In this document: positions 9,359-17,480 of the stretch, in pieces | How positions within the stretch are numbered: position 1 is the first letter of the stretch | Layout: each line of letters begins with the position of its first letter | NCBI GenBank assembly: GCA_938085105.1 | Contig: CALKGK010000035.1 | Location: 51,655 to 115,654, forward strand | Source of the DNA: an uncultured Flavobacteriales bacterium | GTDB lineage: Bacteria; Bacteroidota; Bacteroidia; Flavobacteriales_D; Sanyastnellaceae | Reading direction: 5' to 3' | DNA: 64,000 nucleotides | Program-made: the position numbers and the translations under genes | The notes under the pieces: model-generated | Told to the model about the DNA's origin: nothing | What the model saw: the letters and a program-made list of their open reading frames with translations, nothing else | Database searches by the model: none

Positions 9359-11539
9359 GTGAAAACCACCCTCGCCTATATCGCTTTTTTCTTCTTTTAT
9401 GGAGGAATGTTGGCACAGGACTTTACCTTGAAGCCTTGTGATTTCAACAGCTCTTTTGATGATTATGCCGCTGCTTGGCACGACACCAGCGTGATCTTTG
9501 TTTCGCACCGAAGCGAGAAAGTACTCAGTGCATTGGTAGACCAAGAAGGGAATCCAAGTGCATCGCTATTCCACAAAGTAGACGGCGAAGTAAAGAAGTT
9601 CAGCAAAGGAATCAACACCCAGTTCAACCAAGGGGCAGCAAGCTTCAGTGCAGATGGTAAGAGTGTTTACTACACCGCCAATATCAACCCAAAACTTAAC
9701 GCTAGAAGTGGAGAGGAAGCTCAAAAATTAGGTGTTTTCTTCTCCATGTGGGACGGAAATGCTTGGAGCGCACCGATTGCCTTTAAGTGGAACGATCCCT
9801 CGTGGAATACCGCTCATCCTTGCCTCGATCCTAGCGGAAAACGGTTATACTTCTCGAGCGACCGTCCTGGTGGGAAAGGGAATAGCGACCTCTATTATTG
9901 CGACCTTGTGAACAACACTTGGTCTGAGCCCAAAAATATGGGAGCTCAAGTCAATACAGTAGGAGGAGAGTTTTATCCCTTCGTGAACAACAATGGCTAT
10001 TTATGCTTCAGTTCTGATGGTCATACTGAAAACAAAGCTTTGGATGTGATGATGGTACCTTTTAAAAATGGGGAAATCCAAGGAAGTGCATTTTCTCCTG
10101 GAGGTATAAACAGCAGCGCCAATGATTTTGCAATGATCTTGAGTGCCGATGGAAAGAAAGGATACGTTTCTACCGATCGTATAAAAAATCAATGCGACAT
10201 TTATGAAATTCACTTGGATACGCCGGAGTTTAATGGCTGTGATGAGGGAATCGAACCTGGATTTTGCTACCTCATTCAAGAAACGAAACTGCAAAAGAGC
10301 GATACCTTGCCTTTGTACTATGAATGGGATTTTGATGATGGTTCAAGCGCCCGAGGACTCTGTGTAGAGCATTGTTTTCCTGATTTTGGAAGATATGAAG
10401 TGAAGTTGAATGTTTTTGATAGTCTAACCGGACATCAGTTTGCCGCAGTATCAGAATTGCTGGTTCAAATTGATCGTCCAGATTATCCCGTATTCGAAGT
10501 TCCCGATAGTGTAACCTCTGGAGAAGCATTGACGCTTTCTTTGAACGCTGCTTATTTGGATGGAATGGAGGTGCAGAACGTCTATTGGTTTGATGACCGT
10601 GATCTTTTTGCGGAAGGGGAAAGTGCAACATGGTCGAGCAGCGTGCCGGGAGACCATTATTTGAAAATAGGCTTAAGTAGTCCGTCAGCAGGAGGAGGGT
10701 ATGAAAAAACCTGTGCTTACCGTAAAGTTCATGTGATTGAAAATCAGGAAGTGGACGCAGGCTTTGTCGAACGTCGAGCTGAACCAGAACTCATTGCCAT
10801 GGAAACCCGATCTGCTCCGCGGTTTTTTAACGATTTAGGACAAAGAAAGCCCATCATCTATTTTGTTGAGTTGACTTCCAGTTTGAAGCAAATTCCTTTG
10901 AGCGACCCTTACTTTGAGAACATTGTCTATCCCATTACAGAGAGATATGAGTTTGCCGATAGTAGTTTTCACTATTCCGTAGGGGAAGTAAGCGAGATTA
11001 CCGAGTTGTATCGTATCTACAAACAGATGCTGAATGTAGGATATGATCAAGCACTGGTTATGGATCGCACCTCTGAAGAATTTGATCGCTCCTTTGTGAA
11101 ACGAGGAATGTATTTCCCTGAGGAAGTGAAAGACGAGATGAATACCCAAATGAACAAGTTGAGTGATATTCAATTTGATACCGACAGTCATGTCATCACA
11201 AAAGCATCTTACGACAATTTGGAGAAAGTAGTAGAAGTAATGATGTTGGAGCCTGAAATTCAACTGATGGTGAAAGCCCATACTGATGACAGGGGAACCA
11301 CCAAACACAATCAAGATTTGAGTGAGAAAAGGGCGAAATCGGTAAAAGACTATCTCATTTCCAACGGCATTTCGAAAAACCGTATTCAATGTTTGGGCTT
11401 CGGAAATACGCAACCCATTGAAGACAATAAAAGTGAAGAAGGAAGAGCCAGAAATCGTAGGGTAGAGTTCGAAATCTTGTTCGAAGTGATGGAAAAAGAG
11501 AAAAACACCATCAGTACTGGCAAGAAGAAAATGGGCTAG
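9359..11539 (+). CDS. PD40-PKD-OmpA outer-membrane protein
   Basis: 726 residues, starting with GTG directly after the TAA of the PorP/SprF gene. Signal peptide at about 1-20 (ends GGMLAQ). Residues about 60-290 carry WD40-like PD40 strands (YFSSDRPGGKGNSDLYYCDL, GYLCFSSDG). Residues about 320-370 form a PKD-like domain (YYEWDFDDGSS, FPDFGRYEVKLNVFD). Residues about 600-715 are an OmpA peptidoglycan-binding domain (IQFDTDSHVI, KAHTDDRGTTKHNQDLSEKR, ARNRRVEFEI). This order resembles T9SS-associated OmpA proteins such as PorE, but lacks an obvious TPR. It probably ties the adhesin/PorP pair to the cell wall. The no-gap junction indicates translational coupling. Confidence 0.88.
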   Translation: MKTTLAYIAFFFFYGGMLAQDFTLKPCDFNSSFDDYAAAWHDTSVIFVSHRSEKVLSALVDQEGNPSASLFHKVDGEVKKFSKGINTQFNQGAASFSADGKSVYYTANINPKLNARSGEEAQKLGVFFSMWDGNAWSAPIAFKWNDPSWNTAHPCLDPSGKRLYFSSDRPGGKGNSDLYYCDLVNNTWSEPKNMGAQVNTVGGEFYPFVNNNGYLCFSSDGHTENKALDVMMVPFKNGEIQGSAFSPGGINSSANDFAMILSADGKKGYVSTDRIKNQCDIYEIHLDTPEFNGCDEGIEPGFCYLIQETKLQKSDTLPLYYEWDFDDGSSARGLCVEHCFPDFGRYEVKLNVFDSLTGHQFAAVSELLVQIDRPDYPVFEVPDSVTSGEALTLSLNAAYLDGMEVQNVYWFDDRDLFAEGESATWSSSVPGDHYLKIGLSSPSAGGGYEKTCAYRKVHVIENQEVDAGFVERRAEPELIAMETRSAPRFFNDLGQRKPIIYFVELTSSLKQIPLSDPYFENIVYPITERYEFADSSFHYSVGEVSEITELYRIYKQMLNVGYDQALVMDRTSEEFDRSFVKRGMYFPEEVKDEMNTQMNKLSDIQFDTDSHVITKASYDNLEKVVEVMMLEPEIQLMVKAHTDDRGTTKHNQDLSEKRAKSVKDYLISNGISKNRIQCLGFGNTQPIEDNKSEEGRARNRRVEFEILFEVMEKEKNTISTGKKKMG

Positions 11540-11620
11540 TCGCAACTTTTTGGAGCATTCAACGTACATGTGGGGACTCCGTGTAGGGTAAATCTTACGG
11601 AGGATTTAACCACTCTTCTC

Positions 11621-12589
11621 ATGAACCCATACATTCTCGGCATTTGCTCTCTATTTCTTGTTGTGGCGAGTCATGCTCAACAAGTACCCGCTTTGGATGA
11701 AAATATTCCTTATCTGGTCACCTTTGGAAAAAGTGCAGACAGCGATTGGGGAGACGACGATCATTCTCAAGTGTTTTTCTTTTCTGTGCCACACGATTAT
11801 CACGCTCCGGTTTATTTCCGGGTTTACGATCCCGATTGTGGAGGAGAAGTGGACGAGATGAATCAAGCGTTCAACTCAATTACTCGATTTACGGTGTACG
11901 GCGGGGCAGAGTGTTATTCGAATCCAGACGCACAACAAACCGATCCTATAGGGAATTTTGACAGTGGAAGCTTGCTCGCTACAAAAACATTTGGGGGGCA
12001 GGAAAAATACGATCAACAGTGGTACACCTTTGGTCCATTCAATCCTTCATCGGGAGAATACATCAAGAAATTTGATGCCTACGTGTTTAAAATCATCTGT
12101 GAAGGAGTGAAGGGAGACGATGGAAACCTCTATCGCTATTTCATGAGTACGCGGGCAGAAGAGAACGTGGAAGTGGAAGGAGGAAATGCCTTTACTTATG
12201 AGTACACCTTCCGACTGCATGCAGATCACCGCCAAATTTCTCACGTTTATCCTTTCATTGATGATGAGGTGATTTCCTTGGAGCAGTCCAACTTCGATTG
12301 GGACAATGACGGGTACATTCGAATCGTATCGGTAGTTTCTTGGAATGAAGACGTTAAGACCTCTAAGGATGACGAGTGGGCGCATTCCGCCTATAAAGTC
12401 AAAGATGAAGAACGAGGTAAAAGTGTGGATATCCAATTCGTTAAAACCTTTGATACCAATGTGAACAACAACAACGTGGTCTTTTCAGTTCGCAACCAAT
12501 ATGGAGAGTTGTTACCATTCTTCGTGGTTCCTATTGGAGGAATTCCTCAGTTTAAAGGAAAAGCAACATCAACTCCAATCAGGCGATGA
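11621..12589 (+). CDS. Uncharacterised secreted protein of adhesin cluster
   Basis: 322 residues. An upstream in-frame GTG-type start at 11570 exists, but ATG 11621 gives a proper signal peptide (MNPYILGICSLFLVVASHAQ). I recognise no named family. The mature protein is acidic, rich in aromatic residues and strand-like. It has repeated short motifs such as FFFSVPHDYHAPVYFRVYDP and TYEYTFRLHADH, and a calcium-site-like stretch FDWDNDGYIRI near residue 228. It lies 81 bp after the OmpA gene and its stop overlaps the next start by 4 bp (ATGA), so it belongs to the adhesin operon. A role as a periplasmic or surface accessory of that system is an inference from position only. Confidence 0.75.
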   Translation: MNPYILGICSLFLVVASHAQQVPALDENIPYLVTFGKSADSDWGDDDHSQVFFFSVPHDYHAPVYFRVYDPDCGGEVDEMNQAFNSITRFTVYGGAECYSNPDAQQTDPIGNFDSGSLLATKTFGGQEKYDQQWYTFGPFNPSSGEYIKKFDAYVFKIICEGVKGDDGNLYRYFMSTRAEENVEVEGGNAFTYEYTFRLHADHRQISHVYPFIDDEVISLEQSNFDWDNDGYIRIVSVVSWNEDVKTSKDDEWAHSAYKVKDEERGKSVDIQFVKTFDTNVNNNNVVFSVRNQYGELLPFFVVPIGGIPQFKGKATSTPIRR

Positions 12590-15500
12590 AAGTAAGTATC
12601 ACCCTTTTCTTGCTCACCTTTTGTGTTTCTTTGGGCTTCTCCCAAGCACATAAATTTGAAAGTTTTCTCGATAAGAATCGGCTAGACCAGCGCTTTGTAT
12701 ACACCCTAGAACAAAACGCACAAGGGTACTTGATTCTAGGAACTGGTGACGGCGCATTTCGATTTGATGGAAGAGAATTTGAGGCTATTCAGAGCAACAG
12801 TGGTGCATTAGGAAAATACATCACTTCGAGTGCAATTGCCAGTGATGGGAGTGCTTATTTCGGATATTTTGAAGGAGGCGTTTCTCGTTTGGGCAAGGAA
12901 GGCACTGAGGATTTCGATTTCCGTTCCATTGCTCCCTCTCGTGTTTTGGCCATGGAGTTCGATTCGCAAGAACGACTTTGGGCATTAACCCAAATGCACG
13001 GATTGATCTGCATTGCTAAAAATGGAACCTTCACTCAGTATACCAAGGAACTTGACTCCAGTGTGAATTACGCCTTGCACATCGGTGCGCAAGACCAAGT
13101 CCTTGTTGGTACTGATCTCGGCTTGTTGAGTTTTCAATTGGTCAATGGTGTCCCAGAAAAACATGAATGGATTTCAGGTCTGGATGGAATGAGTGTAACC
13201 GCAATTTGTTCCGTCCCACAAAGCCAAAAAGTACTTGTGGGAACAGATGATAGTGGGCTTTTCTTGATGAATGAATCGAATACCCAAGGATCATGGGAAA
13301 TTGAAGAACAAGGAGAGGACTATGAAGACCAGTCCATCAAGCACATCATGCCTGGGGACAATAACGAATATTGGATATCAACCAACGCTGGAGGACTCCT
13401 GAAGTCTCGGATGGATCAGAATAAACAGCTCTACCTTTTATATAGCTTCCGCGGGGCTGATCTTCATGGGGCGAGCAGTGTTGAGATGACTTTTATTGAT
13501 CGGGAGGGAAATTTGTGGGTGGCCACCAACGGAGAAGGTTTACAAAAAATGTCGGACGATTATTTTTCCTTTTACACCGTACAAACAGAAAAGGGAAAAG
13601 CAGATATCAATGACATCATTGCAGATGAAAACGGTTTGTGGTTAGCAACAAAGAGTGAAGTTTTGAGAACGGATTTCAGGCCCAATACCATTCTCGAGAC
13701 GTATTCAGTTGAACGAGGACTACCTTTAGATGAGTACCGTTGTTTGATGAAAGATATGAGCGGAACGCTATGGGTAGGTTCGGCAAAAAGCGGCTTGTTC
13801 TACAAAAGAATTGAAGATGAACAATTTCAAGCGTTTGAATTGACATCAGATCAACTCAATCGGAGAATCAATGACATTTTGGAAGTAGGGACCTATCTCT
13901 ACATCGCTACGGATTTTGGAATTTATCAGATACGACAGCGTCGGGTAGTAGCCCATTTGTCCATTCAATCCGGACTACCTCACAACGTCATTAATGCCCT
14001 TTATTTGGATAAAAAGGGACGAATATGGATTGGCGCAAATAAACAACGTATTACCTACATCGAAGATGGAATGATTAAGTCTGTTTTGTCCGATTCTGAA
14101 GGGCTATCAGGCATTGATCTTGTTGGTTTTGATGAAGGAAGAAATGGCGGTGTTTGGATTGCAAGTAATGGTTTTGGAGTCGTTTATGTATCGGGTCAAG
14201 ACACCCTTAGTTTTAAGAAAGAAAATGGCTTGTTTTCCGACTATTGTTACAGCATTAAAGTGGATTTGAACGGGAACGCCTGGGTTGGTCACCGTGGAGG
14301 TTTGAGTAAAATTCATGGTGATTTGACTCGAATTGAACGTTTCGACCAGACCCAGCTTGGAGAACTCGACTTTTCCACCAATGCCGTTGCCAAAGACAAG
14401 CACAACATGCTTTGGTTTGCTGCGAATGGCGAGCTTCTTCGCTACAACCCCTTGAATGACGTCGAAAACATTCACGCACCTCAGCTCCTCATCACGGGTA
14501 TGCTTGCGGGAGACAGCCTTTACGACATAAATGGAGAACTATCTCTTCCGTATGACGAATACAAGGTTGAATTTCAATTTCAAGCGTTAAGTTTAAAGAA
14601 CCCGGAAGCTGTTACATATGCTTATATGTTGGAAGGACATGATTTGGATTGGTCGGAACCCGGAGGTTTGAATAAGGCCATTTATCCAAGACTCTACCCT
14701 GGTGAATACACGTTTAAGCTTAAAGCATACAACGAAGACGGTGTTGAAAGCGAGGAAATGAGAGAAGTACAATTAAGCATTGCTGGCCCTTTCTGGATGA
14801 AGTGGTGGTTTATCTTGAGCGTCTCGGTTGTGATCTTTATTGCGGTGCTATTTACCATCCGCAAAAGGGAAGAAATCATGGTTGAAAATCAGTTGAAGCT
14901 GGAAGAAGCTCTGGATCTTGCCACAAAGGAATTGATCGGCCAAAAAGAACTCGTCGAAATTAAGAACAAGGACATTACGGACAGTATCATATATGCGAAG
15001 AGCATTCAAAAGGCCATGCTTCCTCACCCCAATGAGTTGCAGCGCTTTTTTGATCAAGCCTTTGTTTTTTATAAGCCACGAGACATTGTGAGTGGTGATT
15101 TTTATTGGGTTGATCAGTTCAATGATCGTATTGTTGTTGCCTGCGCCGATTGCACTGGTCATGGAGTTCCTGGAGCATTTATGTCGCTCATCAGCTCTAC
15201 ACTTCTCGATGCACAAGCCAATCTTAAGGAAGTGGATTCACCCAAAGACCTCTTAGAAAGTGTTGATGAAAAACTGAGTTCACTCCTTTACCGTGGAGAT
15301 TCGGATTTTGCCGTAAACGATGGAATGGACATCAGCGTAACAGAATACAATTTAAAAACTAGAGTACTTCGATTTAGTGGTGCCGGAAGACCTCTAGTAT
15401 TGATGCGAGGAGGCGAAATGGAAGTCATTAGTGGCGACCGCTGTGCTTTGGGTGGAGAAAACAGAACCAAGGACTTCAACCTTCACACTTTTCAGTTGGA

Positions 15501-15720
15501 AAAAGGTGATTCATTTTATCAGTTTTCAGATGGTTTTCCCGATCAGTTTGGTGGAGTGAATGGCAAAAAGCTCAAGAAAAAAGGCATGCTTGAATTGATT
15601 CAGAACCTTCAAGGAAAAAGCATGAACGAGCAACTTCAAGAAACAAAAAGCTTCTTCGCCCATTGGAAAGGGAACTATGAGCAGGTGGACGATATTATTT
15701 TTGTAGGGATTAGTGTTTAA
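12586..15720 (+). CDS. Propeller sensor with SpoIIE-type phosphatase
   Basis: 1044 residues. Signal peptide 1-19. Residues about 30-650 hold two-component-regulator-type propeller repeats (LWVATNGEGLQKM, LWVGSAKSGLF, IWIGANKQRI, VWIASNGFGVVYV, LWFAANGELL). About 660-730 is a Y_Y_Y domain (TYAYMLEGHDLDWSEPG), 735-757 a membrane helix, 760-800 a coiled-coil linker, and 805-1044 a SpoIIE/PP2C-like phosphatase (SGDFYWVDQ, DCTGHGVPGAFMSLI, GDSFYQFSDGFPDQFGG) with its metal-binding Asp/Gly motifs intact. The expected topology is a periplasmic sensor with cytoplasmic Ser/Thr phosphatase output, instead of the usual histidine kinase. It overlaps the preceding gene by 4 bp, which links it to the adhesin operon. 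Confidence 0.88.
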   Translation: MKVSITLFLLTFCVSLGFSQAHKFESFLDKNRLDQRFVYTLEQNAQGYLILGTGDGAFRFDGREFEAIQSNSGALGKYITSSAIASDGSAYFGYFEGGVSRLGKEGTEDFDFRSIAPSRVLAMEFDSQERLWALTQMHGLICIAKNGTFTQYTKELDSSVNYALHIGAQDQVLVGTDLGLLSFQLVNGVPEKHEWISGLDGMSVTAICSVPQSQKVLVGTDDSGLFLMNESNTQGSWEIEEQGEDYEDQSIKHIMPGDNNEYWISTNAGGLLKSRMDQNKQLYLLYSFRGADLHGASSVEMTFIDREGNLWVATNGEGLQKMSDDYFSFYTVQTEKGKADINDIIADENGLWLATKSEVLRTDFRPNTILETYSVERGLPLDEYRCLMKDMSGTLWVGSAKSGLFYKRIEDEQFQAFELTSDQLNRRINDILEVGTYLYIATDFGIYQIRQRRVVAHLSIQSGLPHNVINALYLDKKGRIWIGANKQRITYIEDGMIKSVLSDSEGLSGIDLVGFDEGRNGGVWIASNGFGVVYVSGQDTLSFKKENGLFSDYCYSIKVDLNGNAWVGHRGGLSKIHGDLTRIERFDQTQLGELDFSTNAVAKDKHNMLWFAANGELLRYNPLNDVENIHAPQLLITGMLAGDSLYDINGELSLPYDEYKVEFQFQALSLKNPEAVTYAYMLEGHDLDWSEPGGLNKAIYPRLYPGEYTFKLKAYNEDGVESEEMREVQLSIAGPFWMKWWFILSVSVVIFIAVLFTIRKREEIMVENQLKLEEALDLATKELIGQKELVEIKNKDITDSIIYAKSIQKAMLPHPNELQRFFDQAFVFYKPRDIVSGDFYWVDQFNDRIVVACADCTGHGVPGAFMSLISSTLLDAQANLKEVDSPKDLLESVDEKLSSLLYRGDSDFAVNDGMDISVTEYNLKTRVLRFSGAGRPLVLMRGGEMEVISGDRCALGGENRTKDFNLHTFQLEKGDSFYQFSDGFPDQFGGVNGKKLKKKGMLELIQNLQGKSMNEQLQETKSFFAHWKGNYEQVDDIIFVGISV

Positions 15721-15856
15721 GGAGGGTAGTCCTCATTTGCTTTAACCAAAGCCTAACTCTCAGGAAATCATTTCTTTGTTTTTAATTAAGAAAATCGCTT
15801 TTGGATAAGTCGGCGCATTAACCGCATTGGTTGATCGTGCGATACCATCGAAAAGC

Positions 15857-16579
15857 ATGAAAGAATTAGTTAGTAAGGAACAACTTGCTCGGGTTACGAA
15901 GTTGTCGCATTCCAGTCCTTTAATTGATCTATTGGTGAAATTTGCCGGAGTCAAAGATTTGAATTCGCTTTATGATCTCGCAAGTTCCGATGCGGCCCAG
16001 GATTTCATTCCATTTCTTTTGGAATGTCTTGATGTAAAAGTTGACTGTTTAGCCTCAGACATTGAGAAGATACCATCAGTAGGACCTTTTATTATTGTGT
16101 GCAACCATCCTTTTGGAGCATTGGATGGCTTGGCCCTAATCTTTGCGATTGGAAGGGTACGTCCTGATTTGAAAGTGATGGCTAATTTTCTTTTGGAGCA
16201 GATACCAGAACTTCGGCAACATTTTATTGGGGTGAATCCTTTTGATCGAGAAATTTCGGAGAAGTCAAGTTTTCAAGGAGTCAAAGCTGCACTCCATCAT
16301 TTGGGAGCAGGTCATCCACTGGCCATATTTCCTTCAGGCGAGGTCAGTACCTTCCAATGGAATACTCGAACGATTTCTGATGCACCATGGTCCAAGCAAA
16401 GCATCAAGCTTATCCAAAAGAGCAGGGTGCCGGTAATCCCATTGTTTTTTGACGGAAGCAATAGTAAGAGCTTTCATCTAATGGGGATGATACATCCAAG
16501 TTTGAGAACGCTTCGTTTACCAAAAGAAATGTTGAAGAAACGGGGGCAAACGATCCGGCTTAGAATAGGACAGAGCTGA
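15857..16579 (+). CDS. PlsC-like O-acyltransferase, N-part of OlsF-like enzyme
   Basis: 240 residues from ATG 15857 (a TTG at 15827 is also in frame). The acyltransferase motifs are clear: NHPFGALDGL (HxxxxD) near residue 86 and IFPSGEVSTF near 160, matching the LPLAT/PlsC fold. The protein stops at TGA 16577-16579 right after RLRIGQS. In fused OlsF enzymes of Flavobacteria this is where the chain would run on into a GNAT N-acyltransferase domain. That domain follows here in another frame. In OlsF the N-part performs O-acylation of an N-acyl amino acid (ornithine or glycine lipid). See the separate finding on the frameshift. Confidence 0.8.
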   Translation: MKELVSKEQLARVTKLSHSSPLIDLLVKFAGVKDLNSLYDLASSDAAQDFIPFLLECLDVKVDCLASDIEKIPSVGPFIIVCNHPFGALDGLALIFAIGRVRPDLKVMANFLLEQIPELRQHFIGVNPFDREISEKSSFQGVKAALHHLGAGHPLAIFPSGEVSTFQWNTRTISDAPWSKQSIKLIQKSRVPVIPLFFDGSNSKSFHLMGMIHPSLRTLRLPKEMLKKRGQTIRLRIGQS

Positions 16580-16617
16580 AGGCGAAGAGTATCGCAGAAT
16601 TCGAATCGAACGAGGCA

Positions 16618-17391
16618 TTGAGTAAATACCTCCGGGCGAGGGTGTATTCTTTAGGCAGTGGTTTGGCGGTGAAGAGGGAGCATTTCATGAGAGTATATCG
16701 AGTTCGAAAACCAGAAGAAATACAGAAGTCACCTTCAAAAGACTCACTAGTTATGGAGCTTAGTGGATCTGAAGATTTATTGCTTTTTCGAAGAGATTGC
16801 TTTGGGTGTTACTTAGCACCTGCGGAAAGAATTCCCGAGTTGTTAAAGGAAATTGGTATCCAGCGAGAACGCACTTTCAGAAAAGTGGGAGAAGGGAGCA
16901 ACAAGAGCATAGATTTGGATGAGTATGATTATTTTTATCAGCATCTTTTTTTGTGGGATCACGAAAGAAATCAGCTAGTTGGTGCGTATCGGGTTGGCTT
17001 GGGCGCTGAAATTATGCCCCGCTTTGGAACAAAAGGGTTCTATACGGCTTCATTGTTTCGGTTCAAAAAGCCCTTTCGAGATTTACTTTTTTCGAGCATA
17101 GAACTGGGCAGGTCATTTATACAGGCGTCTTATCAAAAAAAACGACTCCCTTTGTTTTTGCTTTGGGAAGGGATTGTAATGGTGCTAATGAAGAATGACT
17201 TTACTTCTGGACTGATTGGTTGGATCCGTAATACACATCGGCACGTTAGTCCAAAGCACTTGTTTTACTATTGCTCGGAATATGCCTACCGATTTTTCAA
17301 TATTCAGAAGAATTCAAGAGGTTTTCCGCGCTTGATTCAAGCCATCATTCTCCATCCCAAACTCGAGTATAAGCAGTTGGTGGAGACCTAA
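16618..17391 (+). CDS. GNAT N-acyltransferase, C-part of OlsF-like enzyme
   Basis: 257 codons from a TTG. The frame is actually open from 16564, and no good start with a leader is visible. The sequence begins in mid-domain (SKYLRARVYSLGSGL), as expected for a continuation of the preceding acyltransferase. It carries the OlsB/hemolysin-type acyltransferase pattern: ERTFRKVGEGSN, DLDEYDYFYQHLFLWD, VGAYRVGLG near 120, and SIELGRSFIQ near 160. OlsB-type domains transfer a 3-hydroxyacyl chain from ACP to the amino group of ornithine or glycine. If it is translated separately it may still work in trans with the upstream part. The stop codon lies inside a copy of the interspersed repeat. Confidence 0.72.
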   Translation: MSKYLRARVYSLGSGLAVKREHFMRVYRVRKPEEIQKSPSKDSLVMELSGSEDLLLFRRDCFGCYLAPAERIPELLKEIGIQRERTFRKVGEGSNKSIDLDEYDYFYQHLFLWDHERNQLVGAYRVGLGAEIMPRFGTKGFYTASLFRFKKPFRDLLFSSIELGRSFIQASYQKKRLPLFLLWEGIVMVLMKNDFTSGLIGWIRNTHRHVSPKHLFYYCSEYAYRFFNIQKNSRGFPRLIQAIILHPKLEYKQLVET

Positions 17392-17400
17392 ATGGATAAG
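17383..17400 (+). repeat. Single copy of interspersed core repeat
   Basis: GAGACCTAAATGGATAAG matches the GCGACCTAAATGGATAG form of the core found at 28.9 kb except at two positions. It contains the TAA stop of the upstream gene. Confidence 0.5.
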
Positions 17401-17423
17401 AAGAGGAATAGGGTATAAACAAA

Positions 17424-17456
17424 AAATCGGCGAAGACCAAATGCCAACGCCGATTT
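17424..17456 (-). terminator. Rho-independent terminator of TonB receptor
   Basis: A perfect 9-bp stem (AAATCGGCG / CGCCGATTT) with a 15-nt loop, followed on the minus strand by a short T-run. It lies 25 bp past the receptor stop. Confidence 0.8.
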
Positions 17457-17480
17457 CAAATATCATCCATTCAATTTCCC

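Noticed and set aside
10835..11569. 244-residue minus-strand open frame
   Set aside because: Complementary to the OmpA domain coding region; a shadow frame.
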